From assembly GCA_018902385.1 (NCBI GenBank), contig JABSSW010000037.1, positions 124,001-188,000 on the forward strand: a stretch of 64,000 nt of DNA, in the 5' to 3' direction. The DNA is from Physcia stellaris (Eukaryota; Ascomycota; Lecanoromycetes; Caliciales; Physciaceae). Below are positions 24,525 to 34,901 of this stretch, one piece after another (positions within the stretch are counted from its first letter, which is position 1; each line of letters starts with the position of its first letter). Below the pieces are notes generated by a model that did not search any database, was not told where the DNA came from, and was given only the letters and a program-made list of their open reading frames with translations. Both the position numbers and the translations under genes were made by a program.

Positions 24525-25295
24525 ATGCGCAAAGGCACAGTTCTACTCCTGGTAGCGATATATAAGACTGTTTCGGCCGAACATTCTCCGTTCTACGCAC
24601 CTTATCCTGGAGGAGCCTCGAGATCATACAACGGCTTTGTACTTGACCTCTTCAGGCGAGATGGCAACTGCGGATCTGGAGTATCATGTTCAACAATGGG
24701 TGACCAAGCATCTTGCTGCAGATCGGAGACTCGATGTGCAGTGGATATGGCAGGCCATGTGGCGTGCTGCCCTAATAACGCCCAATGCACTGGTACCATT
24801 GGAGGAGCAGCCCTAGCAACAGCGACAAACGTAGTCAGCTCGCCGGCAAACTCTGCAGCTTCCGCGACAGTAACTGGTAGCAGTGGAAGCATTGTCCCTA
24901 ATGCGTACTTTCCCTTTCCGTACCTACCCACAACTTACCCGAACGCGGCCGTCTGCTCGTCATCTTTCTCTAGCTGTGAAACGGAGTTTTCTCGGTGTAC
25001 AAGTCAACTGGTAGCTGGCGATAATGGCCTTACTATCTCCGGCATCGGTCCTGGGATCACGAGAGAGGCTGCACTACCATCAACATCGGCAGCCTCAATA
25101 TGCTCAAGTCTTAGCGCGGAGGCATGTTATCATCTGCAATTGACGAACTGCCCTATGTATGGGACGGCTGCAGGCAGTGGAGGGGGTACGTTTGAAGCTG
25201 CCGAAGGAGCTGCTCCAACGCACTTTGCTGGCATGTATGGGGTTGGGATGGGTGTCGGAGTGGCTGTTGGTATTGCGAGGCAGCTCGTAATGTGA
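24525..25295 (+). CDS. Secreted Cys-rich, probably GPI-anchored surface protein
   Basis: The frame is open from 24483, but the first ATG is at 24525, giving 256 residues. It starts with a hydrophobic signal peptide ('MRKGTVLLLVAIYKTVSA'). Next come a compact Cys-rich block (CGSGVSC, SCC, RC, ACCPNNAQC; about residues 45-90), a Ser/Ala/Thr-rich stretch, a second Cys block (CSSSFSSCETEFSRC), and finally a glycine-rich region and a hydrophobic C-terminal tail (about the last 25 residues) as needed for GPI attachment. Proteins of this layout are common in ascomycete cell walls; their function is not known. Single exon. Confidence 0.72.
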   Translation: MRKGTVLLLVAIYKTVSAEHSPFYAPYPGGASRSYNGFVLDLFRRDGNCGSGVSCSTMGDQASCCRSETRCAVDMAGHVACCPNNAQCTGTIGGAALATATNVVSSPANSAASATVTGSSGSIVPNAYFPFPYLPTTYPNAAVCSSSFSSCETEFSRCTSQLVAGDNGLTISGIGPGITREAALPSTSAASICSSLSAEACYHLQLTNCPMYGTAAGSGGGTFEAAEGAAPTHFAGMYGVGMGVGVAVGIARQLVM

Positions 25296-26302
25296 GATTG
25301 AACATCGTGGGATTTGGAGTATTCGGCATACTGGAAGAGGTTGGCTGTTCCAGGGTTTGGGAGAAGTCTTGGTACTAGCTGGTGTTCACTGATCGTACGG
25401 GGTGTCACTGTTTCAGGACTTGTAAGTAACGCATGAATGGAGGACAACGACTCATTGAACCAGTGCGATTGTAAAATGGAAAATTAGAGGGTATCGACAA
25501 TATTAATGCCATGGGATTAACATGGAGAAGTTGGAGACGAATTCCTTCAGTGACTTGGCCCCCTCGGCCCCACCTTTTTGATAAGATCCGCCAATCGCGA
25601 TAAGATAAAAAGGCGGGCAGCTGCAGGAAGTAAGAAAACTCCCCGACTCACCCCCACCGATTTTCTACAGGATGATACCTACCAAGACTTCAAAAGATCA
25701 ATAAAAGATTTGACTGTTGGGTAGTGTTTTAGATGCGATAATTTGCTCTTTCGTCTCCTTAAAATTTGCACGAAAATCGCGGGCGTTGCTGGGTCCGTTG
25801 CTGGGCTGGTCGATCATTGCCAAGACCTGTAAACATTCACCTCATCAGAGTTCGAGGTCCTTCAGAAGACCACCACCGCTGTTGTATCTAAAGTTGAATG
25901 ACTGCTGCCGACATCCTAGAGAACTAGCATCATAATCTCGAAATTGCATCCGTGTCGCACAATCCTAATTTGACTTGGTGAAGTCTGAGTGGTTGTCAGT
26001 TTCGGTTAAGCGGTGGCTGGCCGAGAGAGGTGGTTGGGGTGGATCGAATTTGGGGATTACAGAAACCTAAGCTTGCGTTCAAGACCTTTCCCACTCCAAA
26101 CCTCCCATCATCACTCTCCCTCATCCATACATTCATTTACATCTTTCTGACTTTCGTCGCAATAGCAGTTCCGTACTCGGTACTTTCACCCCGACTTTGC
26201 ACGGAAGCCTGCGGCAATATTAACGAGGTGGAAAGAAACCTCGTCCAGCAGTCTCCTTCGGGAGTAGAGGCACATTCCTGATTCTTTCTCACATTCCCAA
26301 CC
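25296..26302. other. Intergenic region with pyrimidine-rich leader
   Basis: No supported gene. The last 200 bases before 26303 are CT-rich with CA repeats, as in many fungal 5' leaders. Confidence 0.55.
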
Positions 26303-27494
26303 ATGCGACTTTCACCGCCACCAACTCTTCTTTCCCTTCTCGCAGTCATCCTTTCATCAACGCACACAACTCAAGCGACGCCATTCCATAGAGGGAATTC
26401 ACTACCCGACAGCACTCTCGTCGAGCGACAAGGCGGGTATGCATGTGGTTACGGCTCACTCACATGTGATACGCCCGCTGCTTGCTATACAGATGCCAAT
26501 GGGCAAGCGCAATGTTCCACCAGCGGCACCAGCGGAGGCACCCAGCAGAACAATGCCAATAACGGACAATGGCAATTGTATACTACGACATACACCACCA
26601 ACGAGTTAACCACCATAACATCGACATATAGTCTCCAAGCATCGCCGACCGTCCAAGTAGCTACAGGAGGGGCATGCGATACATCTATGGGTGAAACTCC
26701 TTGCGGCCAGACATCTAATGGCGGGAAATTATGTTGCGCAAGTGGGCAGCAATGTCTATATCAAGGCCAGTGCGGAGCCTCAGGTGCAGGTGCTGGCGAT
26801 GTGAGCAGTGCCTACCTTTTCTCGGCCACTGCTACTGGAACAGCATTCATCCGGCCGACCAGTGCGACTACCCAAACAGTGACTTCGACAGGGTCGGCAA
26901 CGACAACCGTCGCATTCGAAACCCCGTCACCCACAGGCACTTCTGGAGCGACAGCGGCTGGCATGCAGTCAACGACAACCAACAATGGCTTGAGCGGAGG
27001 TGCAATCGCGGGTATTGTGATCGGCACCCTTCTGGCCATATTCTTCCTTCTACTCCTTTGTGGCTGTCTCTGCTTCAAGGGTATACTCGACTCATTCCTT
27101 GCGCTGTTTGGTCTGGGTCCCAAACGACGGCGAAGAGAATCCACTTACATCGAAGAGCGTCACTCGCACCATACATCCGGCGCTGGTGGCGGAGGGCGTA
27201 CTTGGTTTGGGACACGCCCAGCTCGACCTATACGCGAAAAGAGAAGCAGCGGCGTTGGTGGATTTACAGCCGTGGCTACAGGATTGACTACGTTGGCAGT
27301 GCTCCTCGGCCTGAAGAGGAAGATGGATAAGAGAGATAAAAATAGCTATTCAAGTGGAAGCATTTCATACGACTACAGTGACTACACTAGCGCAAGTGAG
27401 TATCCCGATGACTCAAGCTGCTTGATTCAGTGCTAACATTACCTCAGGCAGCGAGTCATCAGATCGAAGAACACGAAGAAGCTCAAGGAGATGA
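26303..27494 (+). CDS. Single-pass Ser/Thr-rich membrane protein, sensor-like
   Basis: Exons 26303-27395 and 27448-27494 (52-nt intron) encode 379 residues. The layout is a signal peptide (about 1-26); a small Cys-rich head (YACGYGSLTC, ACYT, QC); a Thr-rich segment; a second Cys cluster (CDTSMGETPC, LCCASGQQCLYQGQC); a long Ser/Thr-rich stalk; a transmembrane helix ('GGAIAGIVIGTLLAIFFLLL' region, about residues 232-256); and a cytoplasmic tail beginning with Cys and KRRRR, ending in Ser/Tyr repeats and an Arg/Ser tail supplied by exon 2. The architecture recalls WSC/Mid2-type wall sensors, but the Cys pattern is not WSC. It lies 1 kb from another Cys-rich surface protein. Function unproven. 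Confidence 0.78.
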
Positions 27495-28231
27495 TAAATT
27501 CTTGCGAAAAGGAAAAGGGTACATAGGATAGACTGTCTATGCATTTAGCGGGTTTAGGGATTTCACTATGGATCGGTAATATACCAACGACACTTCAATT
27601 GTATGGCCGAGCGGAAAGGTGAAGCTTAGGGGAGTGAAGAGGATTGATTAAGGGGCCTTCGAGTACTTACGTAGCTTGCTGCAGTTGTACAGCTCTCAGT
27701 CATATGAATCGAGAAGATTCGGCAATGTATAAGATTTAACATGTTACGATTAACTTGATGCTCTTAAGATGTTGTTGCACCTTTCAAATGTTGTCGTGGG
27801 CAGACAGACCGTTGTTACCGATCTATGGGGCATATATGTGAGCCCTGTAGAAGGTCTAGCGGTGTTTGATATTGCAGCAGGATTTCATCAATGCCATGAA
27901 CACAAATTGTGAGTACAGCCATATCGAGATGATTCTAGTATTCCCATATGTACGAATCAATGCGTTTAGCAACACTGTGCCTCAAGAGGATTTGGATCTT
28001 CAGAATGCCAATCAGGGGTCATTACCCATTGCTAATAAGGCTGTGAAAATACTATACAGCTATTAGCCGGTTCTCGACATCGCTCCTTGACACTCAAGCC
28101 TTGCAATTGTTATTGCCCGTGAGTGAGGGAAGGCAGCAATCCAGGCTCCTTCGTATTTCGCAATTTCGACTCACGTGGCGAAGCGCCTGTGGTGTCAAAC
28201 CACGATCCTCAAAGGCGTCCGACCACGATTC
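27495..28231. other. Convergent intergenic region
   Basis: Lies between the 3' ends of the membrane protein and the dehalogenase-like gene. No supported gene or RNA. Confidence 0.55.
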
Positions 28232-28939
28232 TCAAAGGTGTTTGATGACTTCCACAAGATCAGTCATGTCCTCCAAGAAGAAGTCGTGCTCCTCCCTGAC
28301 AACCGCCATATCTTCATTAAGATCGTCAGTCCACCTATGGATATACACAGTCCTCATCCCAGCCTTCTTCGCGCCTCGAGTGTCATATGCATGCGCAGCG
28401 ACCATGACGGTTTCCTCCGGTTTCACATCGACCAGCTCCAGTGCCTTGCGATAGCTTTCTGGAGCAGGCTTGTATACCCCCAGCAGCTCGCTCGAGAACA
28501 ACATGTTGAATTTCAAACCCGACGATTTGCACAGATCGAGCTGCAATCGAGTGGTACCGTTTCCGAAGACGAATACCTCGTACCCCATGGCTTTCAGCTG
28601 CTCAATGGCTAGAGGGACGTCTGGCCAGGCTGGCATCGAGTGCCACGCCTTTACACACTGTTGCTTCGTGCGGTCGTCGAACAAGCTTTTGTGCTGCGGG
28701 TGTTTCTCGAGCAGAGCGTCCAGCGTCTTGCGAAGCGTGATGTCGATGTTCTCCGGAGGCTCATTGGCGGCGAGGCGGGCGGTGTTGGCGTCGAAGTAGT
28801 CGTGCCGCCATTCCAGAGCGAGCTCTGCTCTCTTGCTTTTGGGGATAGATTGGGGTAAGGCGTTGGTTGCTCCAAGATGCCAATTCAGGCAAGTACCCAT
28901 GAAATCGAAGAACACGGCTTTGATTTTTGTGTTTACCAT
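28232..28939 (-). CDS. Haloacid dehalogenase-like hydrolase (type II)
   Basis: Single exon, 235 residues from the ATG at 28939; the frame is open a little further upstream but without ATG. HAD motifs are in order: nucleophile 'VFFDFMGTCLNWH' (Asp12), motif II in 'VFVFGNGTT', motif III Lys in 'LLGVYKPAPESY', and motif IV in 'VMVAAHAYDTRGAKKAG'. The cap region and length match the (S)-2-haloacid dehalogenase group, where motif I usually reads D-x-F/Y-G-T; here Met replaces the aromatic residue. The usual 'LSNG' of motif II reads 'FGNG', with the Ser position changed. Fungal members may act on phosphoesters or haloacids; the substrate cannot be told from sequence. Confidence 0.88.
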   Translation of the reverse strand: MVNTKIKAVFFDFMGTCLNWHLGATNALPQSIPKSKRAELALEWRHDYFDANTARLAANEPPENIDITLRKTLDALLEKHPQHKSLFDDRTKQQCVKAWHSMPAWPDVPLAIEQLKAMGYEVFVFGNGTTRLQLDLCKSSGLKFNMLFSSELLGVYKPAPESYRKALELVDVKPEETVMVAAHAYDTRGAKKAGMRTVYIHRWTDDLNEDMAVVREEHDFFLEDMTDLVEVIKHL

Positions 28940-29998
28940 GTTGAGCTGTATAGGGGTCAAATAGTTGTGGTATATTTGACAAGATAGATGTCGGCTCTGG
29001 CTGGTTCGTCATTCTCATTGTGCGGGGCATTATATATTCAACTGATACCTAGTGTTTCGCTGACAAATGGGGAAGGCGGGATCAAGAGTTGAGAAGTCGT
29101 TCAGTCATGGCGATCGCACCTTACATGTATGCAGTGGTGATTACCCTAGCCTATGCGAACCTTTACTAATTGGTTCTGTTCTCGGATCGGATCAGATAAG
29201 ATAAACCTACATATACGAGAAGATTACTCGTACCCCTCGTAGTACCACTCTCCCACACCAATCTCCATAGCGAGTCTCTTTCCCTGTTTGAGCACGATTC
29301 GATGCATGGGGTAGATATTTTCTCATTACACTCGTTAGAGGGTTAACAAGATGAGGGGATCACCTTCCACAATAGCCCGGTCCGTTCCCGAGTACGTGGC
29401 ACAGAAACTAATTCAGCCTTCAATACACATGTACACAAGTCTCTCCATCATCGAAGACTATATCCTTAGTAGCACAGTTTTACGATGCTGGACAAGTGTA
29501 AATGAAACTTGGGTTGTGAGACACCTCTGATGTCTAAGAAAGATAGCTCTCGTGCCACGCCACGACTTGGGACGAAGTCAGAGATTGATGTCTTCTTCGT
29601 GTCATTTTACTGTCATTCTCATCTTTATTCATGCCAGAAAAGACTCCTCCCTTCTCATAATGGACGTTATTGGTGACGATGCATGCAAGGCAGAATCGCC
29701 CCACACCAGACTATGGGATGATATTGAATAGTCTTCGGGGAATAGGAGTACAACCCTTGGTACTTGTGGGTTCCTTGTGGTCCCCTAACTCCATGCACAC
29801 AAGAGTCTGGAGAATGCGGGCTGGAAAACGACTTGATAGCAAATTTTAAACTTCTGCAGAGCATGCGATTAGTACTCCATTGTCTTCAGACTAATTCAAA
29901 GCAAGCAACCACCATCTCTTCATTAACCCTCCCTCACATCCTTTTCAACCACAATCCGCCAGCTCGTTACCGTAACAACCGAACAGACACCGTCCAAA
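28940..29998. other. Intergenic region without supported gene
   Basis: Average composition with no recognisable coding exon, tRNA or repeat. It contains the promoter of the dehalogenase-like gene at its left end. Confidence 0.55.
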
Positions 29999-30462
29999 TT
30001 ACAGATCGCCCCTCAACTTCATCTGCTGCATCTTCCTATACGTCTCTTGCCAATATCCGCTCTCCGGCTTCGCAAACTCATGGAACAGCTCCGTGGTAAT
30101 ATTATTCGCATCCATACCACGCGCCGCATATTCCCTAATGCGGGCTTCCATGGCCGGGTTCCATTGAGATGCTCTAGGCCCTATATACAGTCATATCAGC
30201 ATCGCCATCTCGTCCATAGGCCACTCGCAGACCACCGGGTATAGAGCAAAGGAGAAGGCGGGGGTTACTCACCAATGTTCAACATCATCAGCTCAGCCTT
30301 GACTTCTCCGCCGAATTGAGGAGCACCGAACTCATGGAAGAGCTCATTGGCGATGTCGCCGTCGGTCAGGCCTCGGGAATGTAGCTCGCGGAGACGCTGG
30401 AGCATTGCGCGCGTCCAGTTCGTGCGGCCTGTCATGGAGGACATCCAGTTTTCGCGGGGCAT
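29999..30462 (-). CDS. Small protein of two tandem HTH-like repeats
   Basis: Exons 30462-30273 and 30180-29999 (92-nt intron, GTGAGT...ATAG) give 123 residues. Each exon carries one copy of the same motif: 'WTRAMLQRLRELHSRGL' then 'IANELFHEFGAP' in exon 1, and 'WNPAMEARIREYAARGM' then 'ITTELFHEFAKP' in exon 2. The shared pattern is W-x2-AM-x2-R-x-RE-x3-RG, about nine residues, I-x2-ELFHEF. A Trp followed by short helices and a turn recalls Myb/SANT or GcrA-type helix-turn-helix units, but this is only resemblance. No signal peptide or membrane segment. The 3' end is fixed by the TAA at 30001-29999. Not a family I can name. Confidence 0.7.
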
Positions 30463-33003
30463 TGTCGGTGTAGGAGCGTTGAAGCTGTTTGATTGATGCT
30501 TTAGAGATCAATTATGGTTGTTTGATTTGGAATGACTTTAGGCAAGCTGTTCGGGGAATCTTGCTAATGGGAGAATGATCTGAGAACTACTGAAGGGAGT
30601 GTAGAATATAAGGAAGGAATGGTTGATGAGGTTCAAAGAACCGCTTGAGAAGCTCGAACTTTGGTAATGTTCTGGTCCCATCACTTAACACAATATATGT
30701 ACAGGGTCGTGATGACAACAAAAGTTATGAGCAAGCACACATCACTCTTGACAATATTCGCAGTCAGAATCTCCTTGACTATTCGGGATACCCGAGCCCA
30801 AACGCTGGGAAGCAGGAGTGTCATAATTGTGTTATGCCCTTCCGCCACAATGTCGACAATCAATTCGGCTAGGCAGAAGGCGTTACAGGCCATTACATCA
30901 GACCAGACCTGCCTGTAGTAGATAACACAAGTCTTCATTGAGAAGTAGGAAGTAACGTGGTGTCCGTAAAGAACATAGTGAGCAATAAGTCCAGTACAGC
31001 CCCATGAGAGTTAGGCTGATCACTACAAACGTAAGTTCCGGTACTTACAGGAGTGTAGAGTGATTCAGACTCTAGCAAGTCTGAACGCTCTCGCTTGTGA
31101 TGTCGAGGAAGAGCTAAAAACAACTTTTTACATGATGATAAGGTTCGTCGACCCGTGAACCTGAATTTAGATTCCAGTTCTTATGTATGGCTCATAGGTA
31201 TGCTTGAAGAGTTGGTTTCCTGACCCCTTGGCGAGCTAACAGCCCTCCAAATTTCTTCACTGGCGGAACCATTAAATACCACAAGCCAGGATGCAAATTC
31301 TTTCATTGGCCCCTCTCATCTTCTACTGACCAGCAATTCATTGGACAAAAGGAGACAATGCTAAATTCCTTATCTGGCTTTGAACACGTAATGTGAAGCC
31401 TTTAAAGGAAAAAAATGCTTTCCACTTAGCGTCTAATCAGAGTCACCCGACTTTGGATGTTCATAACGTGAATTTGTATGAACGAAGCTCTGCAATCGAC
31501 GTTCTTCTCAAGTCGAGTTATCGTTTGTTCGTCTTTCTATTTTTCAATGGAATTCTACATGAGCTCATCTGCTTTCCGGTTATCGGCTAAAGAGCCAATC
31601 ATGGTAAATTTTGCCTCACAGTCACAGTCGTCTTACTTTGAGGGAGGGGGCGGGAGATGCGGCGGCGGGCTTTGGAGGAGCGGCGGCGGCATCGTGACTA
31701 TGGCGACAATCTCAACTCAACGTTCTCTCGTCATGGGAATAAGTGTAATGTGGAAGAGAGGAGGAGCGTCATACTTTGGGGTGGTGATTCCTGCTGTAGA
31801 CATCCATCAGCTTCGAATTTTCATCTCAATTATTTTCTAAAATGTGTAGATCCTTCTCTACAGTGTATAGCAAACAGCACACATCTCGTCTCGCTTTCGA
31901 TCCCTTCATCACTCAGCTTCAACGACGACCATACTCCCCCCCTCGTGTTTAAGGTGTTATTCGTGCTTTGACATTCAGACGCGTATATCTGACACAGTTG
32001 AGCGCGTGCTGAAACTCTCCATTACGGAGTATAACTCGTAAACGCTGGCATAGAGGAAGAGAGATGGGGGGGAGTATTGAGTTTGCAGTGGAGTTCAATA
32101 ATTGAGTCTCGAAGTCAGGATGAGGTTTCAATATGTGTAGTCAACGGGTATTCGTTGAGCGAGCCAGCTTACAAAAACCGTGAAATGACCCAATTCTGGC
32201 CGTCAAGCTCCTCCGCCCGTCTCTGGAATGAAGTTATGCTCATGTGCTAATCATTCCTCTGGGGGTGCATCGGCTAACCTCCTAGTACAGTAAGGCGCAT
32301 GGGAGTGACGCAGCTAGTCATACACCAGACGAAAGGCGGTTAGATACCAAAAGGGGCTTTCGGGACATGTAGGGGGGGGGGGTTTGCCCGAGGGTAAATT
32401 GGATTTCGGAATCATAAGTAGGATCGATTTCATGGGAAATGACGCTCTCATTCTCGGAATCTGACTGGATCAACGTCCCAAAGTTATAGACGAATGACTT
32501 GATCTGAGTGAGACACAACAAAATCGCGGGGGAGCGGGGCTCCTGTGCAAAATGCAGAACGCCAAGCCTTCGGAACCGTCCTTCCCAAGTGTTTTTATTT
32601 ATTGTTTGTCGTCCTGGTTTCATGGATGGACAGACAGTAATCGGGAATTGCAATCGCCAATGTTATACCCAAAATCAGAACCCATACCTCTGATTCTACT
32701 GACCCTTTCTTTCCCTTGTTTGAGTTTCAATAATATATGCTTTACCGGCATTTTTCGGAGTCAACGCAAGGAGTCTTTTTACTATGAATACCTAGCTACT
32801 CCTTATCTTTCCTTCAGTGGAGCCATAGCAGACTTTGCTTGATCTTCATCATACTCGTGGCACTTTGTGTTGAGTCAACACGACCGCAAAGGCGTGTCTC
32901 ACCAAATCTTTGAGAGCCCCATGCATTTGAAAACGACTTGACCAAACACCGAACCAACTACCTTGTCATCGGTAACGGTACATTGAAGTCCTTCTCAGAA
33001 ATC
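30463..33003. other. 2.5-kb region without supported gene
   Basis: Contains only short frames with no recognisable product. Local oddities are a GC-rich patch with GGCGGC repeats (about 31640-31690) and a G-run of about 11 bases near 32372-32382, both possible trouble spots for assembly. The right end contains the promoter of the F-box gene. Confidence 0.5.
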
Positions 33004-34901
33004 ATGGCTACTGGGGATATTACACATCTGCTTATGCCCATGTTCGGGGGCAGTAAGGATGAGTACGGCAAGGATGTCGTTCCTCCTGATCCTTTGCTAT
33101 TTGACCGTGTGAACGAAGGGAGGCTTCCATTATCGAGATCGGCTCTTTTCAAACTGCCACTGGAGATTTTGGGAATGGTACTGCAGGTAGGTCTTTTCGG
33201 AGCAATGATTTCCTTACTTATCCAAAATTGCTCTGGAGCCGTTAGACATCGAGAGACATCCTACAACTCAACGGCTTACCATATCCTGGCAATGCTGACT
33301 GCGGACTTTTGCAACAGTATTTGCCAACATCGTCACTACCTACCCTTGCATTGGTCAGCCCCGACTGCAGACAATTGGCCCGCTCTCGTCAGTTTTGCAG
33401 CGTTCAATTCGATTACAGTAATTCTACCCTGGGGATTATTCGTCAACTCCTTCAGGAAGGGCGAGAACGCGCAGCAAACGGTGGTTCCACACTAACCCCA
33501 TCTCTTGGAGCCTGTATTCGAAGAGTGCAAATAGCAACCAATTCCTCATTCATCGTGCGGCGACATAATATTGCTCTAGACGAGAAATTCATGGCGCTGG
33601 AGCCTGACACAAGGCAGAGGATGCTAGACGATGCGTCAGCAATATTCTACGATTTGTACATGCCCGCTATCGAGACCGTCATTGCTTCAAAAGCCGTCTT
33701 GCCGCATCTGGAACTACTTGATAGTGAGGATATTTCCCTTTTTCCGCCTTCCTTCTTCAACGGCCTCGCCTGTTCAACGATTCGTCACCTAAAGCTCTTT
33801 CGTACGGGCATTAGGAACGACTTTGAATTACAATCAAGTCAATGGCCACTTCAGACGCTCCATCTCGAGGTGGTGGCGAGCCTAGATCTTCGCTCCATGA
33901 CTACTACGTCACGACTGTGCATCAGCATTTTGAGAGCCTGTTCATCAACCCTCCGATCTCTGACGTGGGAATCGATGGATGAGACTCGCTTTTCATTCGG
34001 CACAGCTGTTCCACGCTTTGACAAATTGTTGCATGCCAGATTTGAGGGGTGTCTCCTAGTTGATTCGACAGTCTTGAAAGCGCTGATTCGAGATGGCCTC
34101 GAGACCCTGGCATTACATATAGATGATCGCTCTACTGCTGACTTTTTCAAAAGTCGTGGTACAGTTCCTTCATTGAAAACATTGGTTGTCCCTTTTCTCA
34201 AGGAGCTTGAGTCTTTGGACTTTGTAATGGCCAACCCTCAGCTTTCAAAATTCAATGTGTCCTACGACGGCGCAGCCAATCTAATTGAGAGCCAGTTACT
34301 GCCAAATCTCTCCAAATCATTTTCTAATCTTACATCTTTGGGTCTGGTATGGTCCGAGAATTCAATCTCAGAGACGGCGCTTCGACACATCAGCTCGCTC
34401 TCAACGCTTCAACAACTGCACTTAAGTGCTGGCCACCGTTTTGGATGGAGGCACGACTGGTTGATTGATCACATACTGATGCGAAAACATCTTTCCAGGC
34501 TACAAGGGCTCCACAAACTCGCTTTCAGTCGTGACACTTACGTGAGAGATGCGCAGCTGGCTCAGGTTCACGCTGGGCAACACCACTTTGAAGTCGAACA
34601 CTACTATGAGCTCAAATTGCTTCCTGACGACGTGAAGAATGACAACCTTGAAACTGTTTATGACGATTCTGGTGACTACGATAAAGCCGCGGGAGATAGA
34701 CTCTGGGAAGAATGGCACAGAGATTGCGTGCTAGAGGAGGCACAAGAGTATAAGAATATATTGCCTCGGCTGACGTGGCTTTATTTCGGACAAATCCAAA
34801 TGCACGTTCCACATGGTCAAGCATCGGTTGAGCCTCTCCACCCAGAAAGGGATGACAGCTTGATGATCTTGCTAACCACGTTTGGAATGGGTGAAGATTG
34901 A
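33004..34901 (+). CDS. F-box-like protein with variable C-terminal repeats
   Basis: Exon 1 33004-33186 and exon 2 33318-34901 (131-nt intron) give 588 residues. The intron interrupts the F-box: 'LFKLPLEILGMVLQ' in exon 1 joins 'YLPTSSLPTLALVSPDCRQLARSRQF' in exon 2, the usual L-P-x-E-I-L...L...L-x-L-x-S-x-x-C pattern. The rest contains irregular leucine-rich segments ('IRHLKLFRTGI', 'LQTLHLEV', 'STLRSLTWES', 'FSNLTSLGLVWS', 'LSTLQQLHLSAGHRFG') typical of fungal F-box/LRR-like proteins. These serve as substrate receptors for SCF ubiquitin ligases; the target is unknown. An in-frame ATG also exists further upstream at about 32.94 kb, but 33004 gives the normal short lead before the F-box. Confidence 0.82.

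Noticed and set aside
26731-27330. 199-codon plus frame inside the membrane-protein gene
   Set aside because: Out-of-frame shadow of a well-supported CDS.
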